Shown: in pieces, positions 22,480-34,283 of the stretch
Layout of the letters: each line of letters starts with the position of its first letter
Numbering within the stretch: position 1 is the first letter of the stretch
Source: Phaffia rhodozyma
Taxonomy: Eukaryota; Basidiomycota; Tremellomycetes; Cystofilobasidiales; Mrakiaceae
Assembly (NCBI GenBank): GCA_014706385.1
Contig: JACGZH010000010.1
Coordinates: 806,001-870,000 of the forward strand
Reading direction: 5' to 3'
DNA: 64,000 nt
Notes under the pieces: generated by a model
Databases searched by the model: none
Told to the model about the DNA's origin: nothing
The model's input: only the letters and a program-made list of their open reading frames with translations
Translations under genes and position numbers: made by a program

Positions 22480-23243
22480 ATGGTCCGATACGCCTCCGCC
22501 CTTGTTGCCGCCAACCCCGAGAAGACCTCCAAGTCTCGGGGAGAGTACCTCCGAACTCACTTCAAGAACATGCGAGAGGTCGCCGCTGTTCTCAGCGGTT
22601 AGTTTTTTTTTCTTTCCTTCTCTCGAAATCTTCTTAGAGAAAAGAAAATTATGTGATGGTCGCGAAAGTTGAACTAACACCTATCGTCATGCTCTTTAAA
22701 CGAATTTAGGTATGAAGCTCACCAAGGCTTACACCTACCTTGCCGATGTTCAGGAGCACAAGCAGGTCATCCCCTTCCGACGATACGCCGGAGGTATCGG
22801 CCGAGCTTCCCAGGCTAAGCAGTTCGGAACCACCAAGGGTACGTGATAGGTCTTTCGATCCTCTTTTTTCTTTCTCTCTTTGAAAAGGTGTTTATCATGT
22901 CTTCCTTCTTTTCCTCCCCCCCTTTCATCAATTGTCAGGTCGATGGCCCGAGAAGTCCGTCCGATTCATCCTCCGATTGCTCAAGAACGCCGAGTCCAAC
23001 GCCGAGGCCAAGGAGATCTCTGCCGAGGAGCTTGTCATCAAGAACATCGTTGTCCAGCAGGCCCCCAAGACTCACCGACGAACTTTCCGAGCTCACGGTC
23101 GAATCAACCCCTACAAGGGACACCCCTGCCACATCGAGGTCGTCCTTGCCACCCCGGACGTCGAGGTCGCCAAGGCCGGAAAGTCGACCGTCGCTACCGC
23201 CAGGAAGGAGACCCCTGCTACCATCCAGGCCATTGAGGCTTAG
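22480..23243 (+). CDS. RPL17: 60S ribosomal protein uL22 (L17)
   Basis: Large-subunit protein lining the polypeptide exit tunnel. Exons 22480-22597, 22710-22838 and 22939-23243 join in phase to 183 residues, the normal length. It begins [20 protein letters not shown] and contains [17 protein letters not shown], then [40 protein letters not shown] and [15 protein letters not shown], all near-identical to uL22 in other eukaryotes. Codon use is strongly biased to C-ending codons, as expected for a very highly expressed gene. The start is fixed by homology. Confidence 0.97.
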
Positions 23244-24101
23244 ATAGGTGGTCGGTCGGTGCTACAAGATTGATGGTTTTTTTCCCATTTCCAATTCGTT
23301 GGGTTTTCAGTTCATCCTCTTTCCTTTTTCTATATCGGGGTTTATCTCTTGACAAGTTGGCACAACATATATCAGAGGATACAGTCGGAAAGATCCAAGA
23401 GGGAGAAGGAATCTCAACTGATTCAGTCTGGAAGGAACAGGAAAGAAGAATCCCCCCCGAAAAGAAGAGAAAGACATCATACAGAAATTCACGAAAAGCA
23501 GTTTCCACATCAGGAAATAGAACCCTGCCGCTATGACCATACACATCCGTTTGGAGATCATTTGGATAACAAAACTGGTCTGACCTCGGGCAGAAAGAGG
23601 AAAAGGCCGTGACCGAGTCAGCGTACAAGCGATGTCATAGAACATACCCATTCCGTCCGTTCTCATATAGGACGTTCAGCTTAGATGAGGCTCAAAAGAT
23701 GCATCTATCGATTCGAGTGAATCCTACCTGATTCGCTTCCTTTACTCAAGAGGAAGGAAGAAAATAATAATAAAAGGACGAAGAACCAACGATAGAAGAA
23801 ACGCTCATGTTATCACGTTTAAAGAGCGCCAGAGGCAACAAGATGAATACAACAATAAAAGAAACGTCACAGTACAAGAACATAGAACCAGGGGTAGTAG
23901 TCAGAGGGATGGAGAAAATACAAGTGGCAGCGGATCGAGCTCTGAGAGGTATTGGCGAAATCGTTACAACCGGGAGACTAAAGAAAGCCGAAAGGACCGA
24001 AGAGAGGATATACATAAAGGGAAGGAGAGAAGAAGAGAAGGACAAAGGAGGAAAGAAAAGAAACAAGACAAAAAGCTGAAGACGTCGGAAAAGAATGCTG
24101 T
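23244..24101. other. Convergent intergenic region between uL22 and the sugar permease
   Basis: About 860 bases. A 90-codon plus-strand frame (23807-24079) uses codons rare in the real genes here (TTA, ATA) and matches nothing known to me. Otherwise I see only 3' UTR-like, A/G-rich sequence. Confidence 0.4.
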
Positions 24102-26902
24102 CTACACCCGTTCGTAATGCTCGATCTCAGACTCATCCTTCTTTTCGATCGAGCTCGAATGGTTGAAGTTGGTACGATCGTTGACCATTGTGTTGGCAGC
24201 TTTGGTGATGTCTTCGACAGCGTCTGAACGAGGTATGTACCATATACAAAACGCGCGAAAATGATGATCAGTCTTTTGTTATCTTTCGCAAGAAAGGAGA
24301 AAAGAGAAGAAAAGAGAAGACGCACCTTCTCCATCGAACAACATGCTGGTCTCCTCGAGCGTTCGGTTCTTAGTTTCCACAAGGAAAAAGTAGACAAACA
24401 CCAACTCGAAAGCGAGCCAAACGAGATAGACGATGTAATACTTCCATCCAATCTTTTCCAGAGCGATCGGGTTCACATATTGATTGAAGACAAGGGAGGA
24501 TGAAACCGAGAGCTGCATGATGGTCAGCATCTTTGCGCGCATCTTGAAAGGAGTGATCTCCACAGTGTAAGCCACCAAGAGGGGAGAGTAGGCGATATCG
24601 TAGAAAAAGTAGTAGATGTAGATGAACGCGAGGATGGCATAGGCGGCAGACCGATTGTTGATGTTGCTTCCGACAACACCTTCGCATGCCGTCCAGCAAA
24701 TCCAGGTGACAAACATTCCGGCGGTAGACGTCAAGAACAACGTCCTTCGACCGAGTTTGTCGACGTAGAAGGCAGCGCCGACGGCGACAGCAAAGTTAAA
24801 GAGTTGAAGGATTCCGTTGTAGAGGGCCTGAATGTTCTCAGAAGTGATACCGACCCCATCGAGGACCTTGGTCAAATAGTAACTGACCAAACCGTTTCCA
24901 CTCCACTGGGAGAAGAATGCGATGGCAATCTGTGTGTGTGTATGTGCTCAAGCAAGGATGAGTGCCAAACAGAGATAAAGAGAAGAAGACATTCGATAAA
25001 AAAACGTGACGCACAACGATCCGGAGCCGCTTTCGGTTGCCCTTGGTGGCGGTCAAGCTTGCCCAGCTCGTGCTGTTCTGCTTCTCGAGCTCCAGAGACT
25101 GCGTGATCTCGGCCATCTCGAACTCGACCAGCGGGTCCTGCTCGTTGTTGTTGTCGGTATGGTACCGAGCCAAGACCCGCTGAGCGTCGGCGTGTCGACC
25201 TTTCGAGACGAGCCATCGGGGACTCTCGGGAACAAAGTAGATCAGGCAGACCTGGATGACGGAAGGCGTGGCTTGAAGGATGGAGGGGATCCGCCAGGAC
25301 ATCGAGTTGTTGATCCGGAACGTTCCGAACGTCGTCCTGTATCGGGTTGAGGGGACGAGAAGGAGGAAGGGAAGAAAGGAGAAAGGGAAGAGAGGAGAAA
25401 GGGAAGGGGAGCGAAGAGACAGAAACAGAGCCAGACAGTGTGAGCGACTGCGACGTGCGCATGGTGTGTGATGAGAGTCAGGGAACGAACCAGGCTGCCA
25501 CGATACTACCAGAGTACCAAAGCGAGTTGTAAAGAGATGTCATAGCCGCCCTCTGTGTCGGATAGGCAAGCTCTAGATAAAGGACAAAGATCAACTTCGG
25601 GTTAGGAATACATGTGCCGACGGCAATGAAGAAGAATGGGAAAACGTAGAGAAAGAGACAAGACGAACCCGTGATGAGAATAGGAGCAGCGTTGGTCGCG
25701 AAAGTCAATCCGAAGCCGATCAACCCTCTAGAGGCGATGAATACAGCGAGTACGTTCTGTATGATGATTTGACAATAAATGAAGATGGCATTTATATCAG
25801 ACTGATTCTCTATTCCTCATTAAATGAGCTACCTAAAAAGACTTACACTAGAAGCCTGCATAGCACTGTAAGGACGGGCAGAAAATGCAAGTTAGAACCG
25901 CTGGATGCACGAGGGTCGAGAACTTATTCTTGTGACTATTAAACGTACACTCCGACCAGCATAATGATAGCTGCAGATAAGAGAAGAAAGGAGAACATAA
26001 AGTTATCAGCTTAGAAGTGATGTAGATGAAGCGGTTGATCAGATGAGGCCAACTTACATCCGACAAAGATACCAGCTCGCCTTCCCAAGAGATCAGTCTA
26101 CGGACATAGGAAAAAAAGGGAAGAGAAAACGAAGCGAGAAACGAGGGTAGAGGGTCAGACAGTATTCTATTAGATATCAAACAGACAGGCGAGAGGCAAA
26201 ATATGACCTACCACATATGGAGCGATGGGGAGACCAACGATGGATCCTATGTTCTGTACAGCGTTCAATAAACCTAAAGTTCCTCCTTGTGGGCTACAGG
26301 TTCCAACCAAGAAAAAAATGTATAATTATCATTCGTACTATTTCAGGATCAGCGACATAGCTGCTTGCGGAAGAACTCACTTATTAAATTTGTTCTTCCA
26401 GTTATCCAACACTTGCAATCCGTTCATCATCGAACCATCGTAACCGCTACGGAATGGGACAAGAGAAGGGTGCAGGGAAAGAACCGATAGAACCGAACGA
26501 TTAGGTCTAACTATAATGACCGAGACGAAGCTCTGAAGGTAAACTATTGGGACTTACTTTGTTGAAGAGGTAATGAGAGCAACCAGAAGAAGCAAATTGA
26601 TCGATCGAATTCCTGATGAGACAAATAGAAGGAGAAGAAGAGATCGAATGTATCAGCGTCGTTTCCAGACTAAGCATCAACATGAAACACAGACATGATC
26701 ACACATACCAGGATGCGACCACCAACTTTTTCGGTAGATGTAGGGCTATTGGCGCAAGAAATATCATCGGTCGAGAGCAAGCAAAGGAAGACATTGGTCA
26801 GTTGACGCGAACATGTTTAAGAGCGTGCGAGAGAGATCGCACCTCAACTTCTGGAGGGAAGGTCCCTCCGGAGGTCGCACCGGCTGCGGCTGTGGGAGAC
26901 AT
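24102..26902 (-). CDS. MFS sugar permease, lactose-permease/hexose-transporter type
   Basis: A 12-helix sugar:H+ symporter of the plasma membrane. The start at 26902 gives a short cytoplasmic N-terminus (MSPTAAAGATSGGTFPPEVE). Then come YRKSWWSHPGIRSINLLLL and the sugar-porter motif NGYDGSMMNGLQ spread over short exons. Further marks are DLLGRRAG (loop 2-3), SRGLIGFGLTFATNAAP, VPESPRWLVSKGR (the conserved PESPR motif), QALYNGILQLFNF, and VDKLGRRTLF (loop 8-9). After the last helix comes VETKNRTLEE and a hydrophilic tail ending EIEHYERV at 24102. There are about ten introns. Similar fungal proteins carry lactose, galactosides or other di- and monosaccharides; the substrate cannot be read here. 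A GH3 beta-glucosidase lies 8 kb away but is not adjacent. Confidence 0.9.
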
Positions 26903-28116
26903 ATCAAGCGATCCGATGTAGGTTTAAGCGTTGTGGGGAGATCGGCGACGACGGCGTTGGTGATGATGAGCAATCAAGCGACCTGGTGTAAAAAGTGAAA
27001 GTGGGTTCTATTCGATAACCTGACTTGTTGTGCGAAAAGAGACACGAGAGTACAAACACACAGAAAGAAGTCGATGGACCGAAAGATGGCCATACGTTCT
27101 TATACCAGGATTAGCTTTGAGTTTTCAGTATTTTCCCGAGAAGGGAGGTTCTGTTTAGCGAGAAAGGCCGCTCGACCGAAGGTTTCGGAGCGAGGCGAGA
27201 AAGGAGACACGGAGAAATAGATCTAAAGCAACAAAGGTAAAGCGAGATAGACCGACACCGTGAAACAGAAGTATGGACGGTGAGCAAGCACAACACATGT
27301 CTAAATCCCACAGATGTATCTATATGTCAGCAACGTGCAATCTCTCGGACTTCTATACGTTTCTGAGTGTCTTGTATATGCATCTGTGCAAGTCTCCGCG
27401 GATGAGAGTCGACTTTGCGGTCAATCAGTATATTCTGGGTTCAGTCAGCGTTGATGTATGTTGACGTCCGATGGCATCAGAAGGTTTTTGTCCCGGATTT
27501 CTCCTATTCTCTCCGTCTCTCATCTGCTTGGACACACTCATCGACTCGTCAGAAACGCATTCAGTACAGATATACAGACATACAAACGCTCAAACCTAGA
27601 TCACTAGACCACTTCTAACAAACCATTTAACCAGGTCTCTCATTAGTTGTAAGAAAGTCGATGCTCGGGAAAACTCTTTGGATATCAGCCAAGGCAACTT
27701 CTCGGCCCGCCCGGCCCGAATTGCCGGAGCTGGCTGCTTAGCCCATGTTGGACCGAGACACCGCCGAGCAGAGAACGCAAGGAAGCCACCTGGTCATCGG
27801 ATAAGGTGGACAAATCTCGCTGTTTCTAAAACATACGTACATCTCCGTTCATGGTCATCACACCATCAGCAAGATTGATCGGCATGCACTGGAATGGGAC
27901 TATTAAGCTTAAGCATGGTATCAATACAGACCTCCCAGACAAAGAGAGCCAGAGTGCGAATCTTCAGTCATCTTGACCTGTGCTTCGGACCCTGTCTGCT
28001 TGCTCGAGTGTTTCCCCGGAGAATAATGATATTAGCAGCAGAGAGAGCTGGAGAAATAGAAATCGATGACCATCTCGATCTTTCTATCACCAAGAAGTAA
28101 CATAGAAATCATTGCA
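26903..28116. other. 1.2 kb spacer upstream of the sugar permease
   Basis: Between the permease start and the SEN54 stop, both on the minus strand. No frame on either strand has a recognisable domain. A GC-rich segment (about 27700-27800) stands out from AT-richer flanks. The long spacer would suit a regulated promoter. Confidence 0.35.
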
Positions 28117-30332
28117 TCACTGCATCGTCCAATCTCCAAACACGCCTCGCCCAAACTTCAGCCAGCTGATACTCCCTCCACCATCGACAACAGCCAACAC
28201 GAACGCCTTATCGCCCTGCTTGAGCGAAGGGAAAGCGTTCGTCAACATCCCTCTCGCCTTGGTCTCCGTTCGAACAGGCTTCAACAGTCCGAGAGAGATT
28301 GCAAGTCTCGAGAGGAACGTCGGTTCTTTTATCAACTCGCTGCTAGCAGGAATAGGACGAGGGTTTCGAGGCGGATACCGAAGTTTCGGAGGACCGAGTA
28401 GAGGCAGGGTCGAAAAGATTTCTTGGAACGCATTGTGTGAAGGTAGAGGAAGCGTCTGAGCACTGTTTTGCCGAGAAAGAGTCATAAAGAATAACAACTT
28501 TGAGTTAGCCTCCTGGGCGTTCACATGATGCATAGATCGAACCTTCAAAATGAAATAGAATATAAATAACGTACTCAATTACTCCAATCTTGAAATCTGG
28601 TTCCCCAGGCTCTCGTTTCTTGTATTGCCCCGACGGTTTCCATACATGATAATACACGTCGTACGGATTCGGTTCTTTTAGTCCAAGATCAGTTGTCGAC
28701 TCTACAGGGTTTCCTCCTTGTGTAACCGCTCTTTGTTCCCGAGGAGCCGAGAAAATCCGGAGATGAGAGAACACATCGGCTGTAGAAGGTACCAGACGAG
28801 TGTTTAGTAGGGAGAGAAAAGAGGAAAGGACGATGGATGGAAGGTCAAAATTCAGTCTCCAGTTACGCTGCCCAGCGCGCGCGCGCGCGCTTCTATCGAA
28901 CTCAAACAGACGAATTACTCACAGTAAAACTCAAACTGGCAGGTCGATCGCTGTTCGATTAATGGCTTCCACCTGTCCTCTCCCTCCAATCTCTTATGCC
29001 TCAACCTATCGATCCTCGTCCAGAATGCAGTCCATGATCTGCCCAGTTGATTCCACACCGACCATGCTGTCGACCGAACGAAAGAAAGACCCAAACCAAC
29101 TTGGTGGAATGCTTGACGAGCTAGACTCGGAGGAACCACCGGTGGAACATATGCTGGTGGAGGAAGTAGGTGGGAAGGCATATGTTGAGGTGCTCGATGA
29201 ACCACATAACCTAGTCGTTTTAAACTTGCGTACACCTAAGTCTCAGGCAAGAGTAAACATAGTGAGACTCTTTCCTGCCCTCGAAAGAAGGGAAAACAAA
29301 AGAAAGTTGGAGGAAAGAGAAAGGAACAAATAGAAGACTACATACATTGTACCGTCCTTCCGTGACGTCTTGACCCCAAAGAGCCCAACCTTCCTGAACG
29401 GTCATCCTCCTCGCTCCCAACTCTGTAAAGACCTCTTCTACCAAACCAATTCCGTTTCCTTTCGCTAAATCACGTTCCTTGGCTCTCTCCTCCGCATCCG
29501 ATGGAATATCACCCCTCCAAATGAATAATGAACCTCGCTCGAGCAGGTACAAAGCTTCCTCAGGTAAGAGTACAGTTCGCGCCGGAGGTTTCATTTCAGA
29601 GCCTGGAACTTTCGGAGGACGATAAGTGTGGCCGATAGTGTTGAAGTGATTACCACGGATTAGGATAGTGTATGGTAATGGCTTAGGGTCCGAAGCGGTC
29701 GGCAACGACAGATGAGCATGGGAGATTGTTTTGCTTAAGAAGAGAGAAAAAAAAAGGAAGCAAAGAAGGTGGTTATGGCAGAGGTTAACACAGGAAAGAA
29801 AGCATATATAAAGAAGGATCAGGTTAAGAAAGAGTATAGCGATTACACGTACTTTGTACCTCCTCGCACACCTCGAAGAGCGGCAAACATCGCTCCTCTC
29901 GATTCCCTGAGCGCCCTTTCCTGAACGTTCACTCCCAACTCTAAAGGTTCGAAATCTTTTTCGCCTCGCTTCGGAATAAAGATCTCATTCTTTCTGATCG
30001 TTGTCAGATTTCCAAAACACAAGGGGAAAGTTCGTTCCATTTCGAGGCCAGAGGGAAACGAATCAGCATGGACACCCAGAAGTTCAGTTGTGAAGTTAAC
30101 CATAAAATAACTGCCGAGACAGAGAGAGAAGAATGACAAACTTGTTGATCTTGCTAAGTAGTCGATAGTCGAGCCCTCGGTCTTCTCCAGCGGCCTCCTC
30201 GTCTTCCTCTTCGTCGTCTACTTGGCCATCAGCTGGTTTTGACGTCTTCGCTGGTAAAGCCGAAGGATCCATCTCGGAATTCAGATCCGTTGGAGATCCT
30301 TCCATCATAGAGACCTTGTCCGATAGAGACAT
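28117..30332 (-). CDS. SEN54: tRNA-splicing endonuclease subunit SEN54
   Basis: Structural subunit of the four-part tRNA intron endonuclease. The first exon (30332 to about 30141) begins MSLSDKVSMMEGSPTD with an acidic stretch (DDEEEDEEAAGED). The diagnostic SEN54 N-terminal motif is next: IPKRGEKDFEPLE and ERALRESRGAMFAALRG (about 30000-29860). Then come RTVLLPEEALYLLERGSLFI, and RRMTVQEGWALWGQ with YAALKRLGYVVHRAPQH, the winged-helix-like part of the family. The C-terminal region holds NPYDVYYHVWKPSGQYKK and VLAVVDGGGSISWLKFG, with the stop at 28117. About seven exons. One intron contains a (GC)n run. The protein is moderately long for fungi because of a linker around 29150-28940. Confidence 0.92.
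28874..28891. repeat. (GC)n alternating run
   Basis: An uninterrupted alternation AGCGCGCGCGCGCGCGCT inside a SEN54 intron, able to form Z-DNA or a hairpin. Confidence 0.85.
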
Positions 30333-30652
30333 TGATCGTGTAGGTACGTGTATATTTATATATGTATGTACGTCTGATGTTTCTTGGGCTTTCTTTCAGA
30401 GTGTGAATGTGTGAGCGTCTTTATCATAGTAGAGACCAGAGAATTTCGGAAACGATCACGTGATTTGACTATGCTGTGTCCACGCATGCGTTTCTACCTG
30501 CCGGGGAACCACGTCAAGACCTACATTGGGTAAGACGGAGATACGTTTATGTGCTCTTTATCTGTTCGGCCTTTCTCCCATAACGAGGAAGAAAGAGACG
30601 GATGCCAAAGTGAGCGGATTAAAGTACATAGCATAGATACATAGTTTCACAT
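30333..30652. promoter_or_regulatory. SEN54 promoter / PEX13 3' region
   Basis: 320 bases between the PEX13 stop and the SEN54 start (both minus strand), with TATATATGTATGT near 30356-30370. No coding signal. Confidence 0.35.
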
Positions 30653-32315
30653 TCAAGGTGCAGCCGGTATACTCGGAGGAGCAGTCGAATCTTCCGGTTT
30701 AGGTAACCTGAACACAAGACGGTTGATCGATCAGTATAGAACTCTATGCACTTTGTCATTTACGAAGAACATTGATGAAAGAGGATTAAGAAAGCAAGCG
30801 GATACGCACGGAACGACAAACGTCTTTGGAAACCAACCGACCCTTCCATCTCTCGTCCGACCTCTCCACCAATCCCCTTCACCTCCCCCTTCTGCTGGCG
30901 ACTTTTTCAGTCTGTCCAACACGGCCACAATCTCTCCTTGTTCCAACGCCAACTCGAGCGCGTCTTTTGGTTCAAACTTGAAAGACGCTCTCGCGAACGT
31001 CAGACTTGTCGGTATCGGTTCACTCCCTGCCGCTGATAAATCTTGCCCATGCATTCCTGGATGAGACCCTGGCGGGAGGGCTTTCGAGAGATGGCTAATC
31101 AGTTTCGACATAAAGAATGGTAAACCAATGGCGGTCAAAAGGAAAAACACCAATGGTTTAGCCGACGGCTTCGGCGTTGGCGGACCGGAGGGTCTACTTC
31201 TTCCCGATGGTGGTCCGATCTGTGCGAGCGAGGCAAACTCTTCACCCCATTCCAATGAACCGGGTAGCCCTGACAACGAGCGGTTCTTTCCACGTTTCAA
31301 AAAGTCGAGTATGCCTCGTCCCCAGCGGAGGACGCTAAATACTCCGAGAATTTGGCCTAGATACAATTTGGCCGAGCCGAGTTGGTCGGCCACACCGGCG
31401 AGGGCAAAGAATGAAGAGTGGGTGGCCATGTATGTCGATTCAAGTAGTTGGGCAAGTGAGGTGATACTGGTGATAAAGCCCTCGAGGATAGAGAATGCGG
31501 GAGTTGTCTGCATGGCGAGTTGAGACGTGAATGAAACTGGCATACCCTACGTTGATAGAGTCGGAGGTGACAGAGGACAGTAAAGAGGATATATGTTTCA
31601 AGAATGAGTTTTCTTCCCTTGTTGTGAGATAATCGAATGGAACAGATGTGTACAACGTGCTTACTTCTTGACCCGGCATCCCCATCTGCCCGTAAGCTCC
31701 CATTCCATTCATTCCACCATAACCGCCTCCCATACCTCCATAGCCTCCGTAGCCACCATAAGAACCACCGTACGAGTTTCCGTATCCTCCACCGAACCGG
31801 GAGTAGGCTTAATGAAATGTCGTCATAAGATGTGATTAGTTTAGTCAGTTGCAAACCTCAGCTCCAAAGTAGTGAACAGGAGGAAATACAAAGGAAACAG
31901 AGTCCCACTTACGAGACGAATAACTGTTTCCGTACGAAGACATACCCCCGTATGAGCTAGCCAACGCACCGTAGCCAGATTGCCCATACGCTGATGAATA
32001 TCCAGTCTGGCCCATTCTATTATAGGGAGATAGAGCCGAATTTTGGTTGAGTGAGACTGGGTTGAGTGGAAGGAAAGGATTCAGTGAAACGAGATGAAAT
32101 CAGAGCACTTGTGGCCTGTAATAATCAAAAGAACGGAAAAAGTCCTTACCGACGGTGTCTGCCGATGAGATCTCTGCTGGCCGATTAGGTACCTCAGGCG
32201 ACATAGACGCTGCCGGTTGTTGCTGTTGCTGTTGCTGTTGTTGTTGTTGTTGCTGTTGCTGTTGCTGTTGTTGTGCAGGTTGCTCCCATGGTTTGGGAGG
32301 AGCTACCGTCGCCAT
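30653..32315 (-). CDS. PEX13: Peroxisomal membrane import protein peroxin-13
   Basis: Docking-complex subunit of the peroxisomal matrix import machinery; its SH3 domain binds Pex14 and Pex5. It begins at 32315 with MATVAPPKPWEQPAQ, followed by 19 consecutive glutamines (CAG/CAA mixed), then PNRPAEISSADTV. Next is a Tyr/Gly-rich region (repeats of YGGYGG and GGYGG, about 31790-31680). A conserved membrane region includes TPAFSILEGFITSITSLAQL and LYLGQILGVFSVLRWGRGI, with a second hydrophobic segment LVFFLLTAIGLPFF. The C-terminal SH3 domain contains FARASFKFEPKDALELALEQ, EGDWWRGR and GRVGWFPKTFV. A short last exon ends PPSIPAAP with the stop at 30653. Order and motifs match PEX13 fully. The YG-rich N-terminus is known in this family to make a permeability phase in the pore. 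Confidence 0.94.
32218..32277 (-). repeat. CAG/CAA repeat encoding polyglutamine in PEX13
   Basis: Nineteen glutamine codons, CAA interspersed with CAG, near the PEX13 N-terminus. Imperfect codon mixing lowers slippage rate compared with pure CAG. Confidence 0.9.
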
Positions 32316-32640
32316 CCTCACTACTCAAGTGTCGATGGATTTGGGTTGAAGACAGTGGGAAAGCGAGTCGGCAGGTAAAGACGAGACCGGCAAGAGGAAA
32401 GCCGAGAGGCGCCTGATTAGTCAGCGGGCAATATGTTGCCACCGTAACTACAATCACAAGCTCTTGGCAAATTCGTAACCATATGAAACCACGTGGCGAA
32501 TGCCTCCGGTGGTGTTGTTCCTGTTCGGGCTGATTTTTTCTCTTTCCTTCTGTTTTTGACTACTAATCTTCAAGTTTCCATCTTTATACACTAACTCACT
32601 CACATTCGTTTAGGTTTCTTTCGCTCCTTACTTTCCAAGA
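32316..32640. promoter_or_regulatory. Divergent promoter PEX13 / CFEM-like gene with CGTAACC motif
   Basis: 325 bases. ATTCGTAACCA at 32471-32481 is the reverse of the TGGTTACG core found in other spacers, and CACCGTAACTAC lies about 30 bases before it. A CT-rich stretch (32530-32560) precedes the plus-strand start. Confidence 0.5.
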
Positions 32641-34283
32641 TGATCTCCTCAACTTCCGTATTCGTCGCGTTCACCCTCGCTCTTTCCTTGACCGCCAAGG
32701 CTCAGTCGATCTCTATTCCTGCTGGCACTACCCTTCCCGCCGCGTGCACTTCCGACTGTAGCCAGACGTGAGTGTTCGCCGATCGTTCGGTGTATGGATG
32801 TCTTTGTACTAGAGTCAAGAGCGAGACATGTCATTTTACTTGAGAACTAATGCTGAGCTCGATGTTTAAAAACTCTGCTTTGATCGCAATAGCTTATCCG
32901 TCGTTCAGACTTGTGGTACTCTGGTATGTACAGCCACCCTTCTTTGTTTATCCTTTTCTTGTTATTCCTCTCTTGTTCACCTAGAGAGCTTTTCTCAACA
33001 AGATAGCTGACCAAATGTGATGTTTGCATTCTATAGTACGCCGCTACTAACCAGACCATTGCGTGTGTCTGCAACGGTTCGTACATCATATTCAAAGCTC
33101 TGAGCGAGATGAGATTGAGAAACATCAGATACAGAGATTCTTTCAAGGATTATCCCGACTGAACACTGGCCTTTTGCTCCCTCTGAAAACTTCCACGCTC
33201 TTCAAATTTTGATTGGACTACAGGCTTGCCATCCGACTTGTCCTCTTGCGCTACCTGCCTCAACTCAAACGGTGAGACTGCCATTGCCACTCAGCTCGCT
33301 GCACTCGGAACAGCTTGCCCTACCGAGCTCGCTGTAAGTTCTGATGTTACATCTATATCAACCAATGTTGTTTGTGTTCCATATGTCATCGTTCTGACAA
33401 CTCCTCTTCGCAACCACGCGCCCTCTCTTTCATCTAGGACTGCACTTTCGAATGTACGTCCGGTCAAATGGTTATCTCCGTGTCAAAGGACAAGAAAGAG
33501 AAATAGAGCTGTGTGACTTATGTTGCGAATGAATTATCAGGCGGCTTTACGGTTTGTGATGCTACCGATCAGGCCTGCACGTGCACCACCTCCTATCTTC
33601 AAGATGTTCTCAACTGTGCAGGTTGCAGCGCTGCCAACGGCGTGAACGGAACTGTTTCGCTAGCCCAGTATGAGGTAAGAGAGTCTCTTTCTCCATTCTC
33701 CGGGGGTTTCCCTTGTGATCTTTGGGTTCATCATCCGTGAAATTCATATTGCGCATTGAAAATGACTTGTGATTTGGCTATAATCTTATCTCTTCATCTC
33801 TTATCGGTAGACTTTGGCTCAGAGTTGCCTCGCCGCAGGACTCACCTCGGTCCCTACCACCACTGAGGACCTTCCCAGCCCTAGCGGATCCGCTACTCAG
33901 CAGGCATCTTCTGCCGCTGCTGCCTCCACTGCTGTGTCCTCTGCCGTTGCAGCTGGTCAGTCTAATATCATCTCTTATTCTTGATAACTTTTTTACTCTT
34001 TGGGTTGAAATTGATCTCTGTATCTGGAATCTACTCCATTCTTATAGTTACCTCTGCCGCCGCCGTCGGTTCTACCTCTGCTGCCGTCGCTGCCGGCTCT
34101 ACCTCTGCTTCCGCTGCTGCTTCCTCTGGTGCTTCTGCTGCTGCATCAATCTCCAAGGCGGCTTCCTCTGTTGCTGCATCCGCCTCTGCTGCCATTCCAT
34201 CTGCTACCTCTGGGGCCAACCGGTTGACCACTGGAGCTGCTGCTGTCCCTGCGCTCCTTCTCCTCAGTGCTGTGCTCCTTTAA
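32641..34283 (+). CDS. Secreted Cys-rich CFEM-like GPI-anchored cell-surface protein
   Basis: About seven exons. The first encodes a signal peptide (MISSTSVFVAFTLALSLTAK, cleavage probably before QS). The mature part has two Cys-rich blocks. Block one includes PAACTSDCSQT, VVQTC, TIACVCNG, SSCATCLN and TACPTELA; block two includes DCTFEC, VCDATDQACTCT, LNCAGCSA and LAQSCLAAGL. The spacing resembles CFEM-type extracellular domains (paired C-x3-C and C-x-C units). A long Ser/Ala-rich stalk (about 33890-34230) follows, suited to O-glycosylation, ending with TSGANRLTTG and a hydrophobic tail (AAVPALLLLSAVLL), a GPI-attachment signal. The stop is at 34283. Fungal CFEM proteins act in haem/iron capture, adhesion or wall structure; the role here is not known. 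No clear haem-ligand Asp was identified. Confidence 0.8.

Noticed and set aside
23807..24079. 90-codon plus-strand frame downstream of uL22
   Set aside because: Codon choice (TTA, ATA, AGA) is unlike the genes of this window, and the spacer is convergent, where 3' UTRs are expected.
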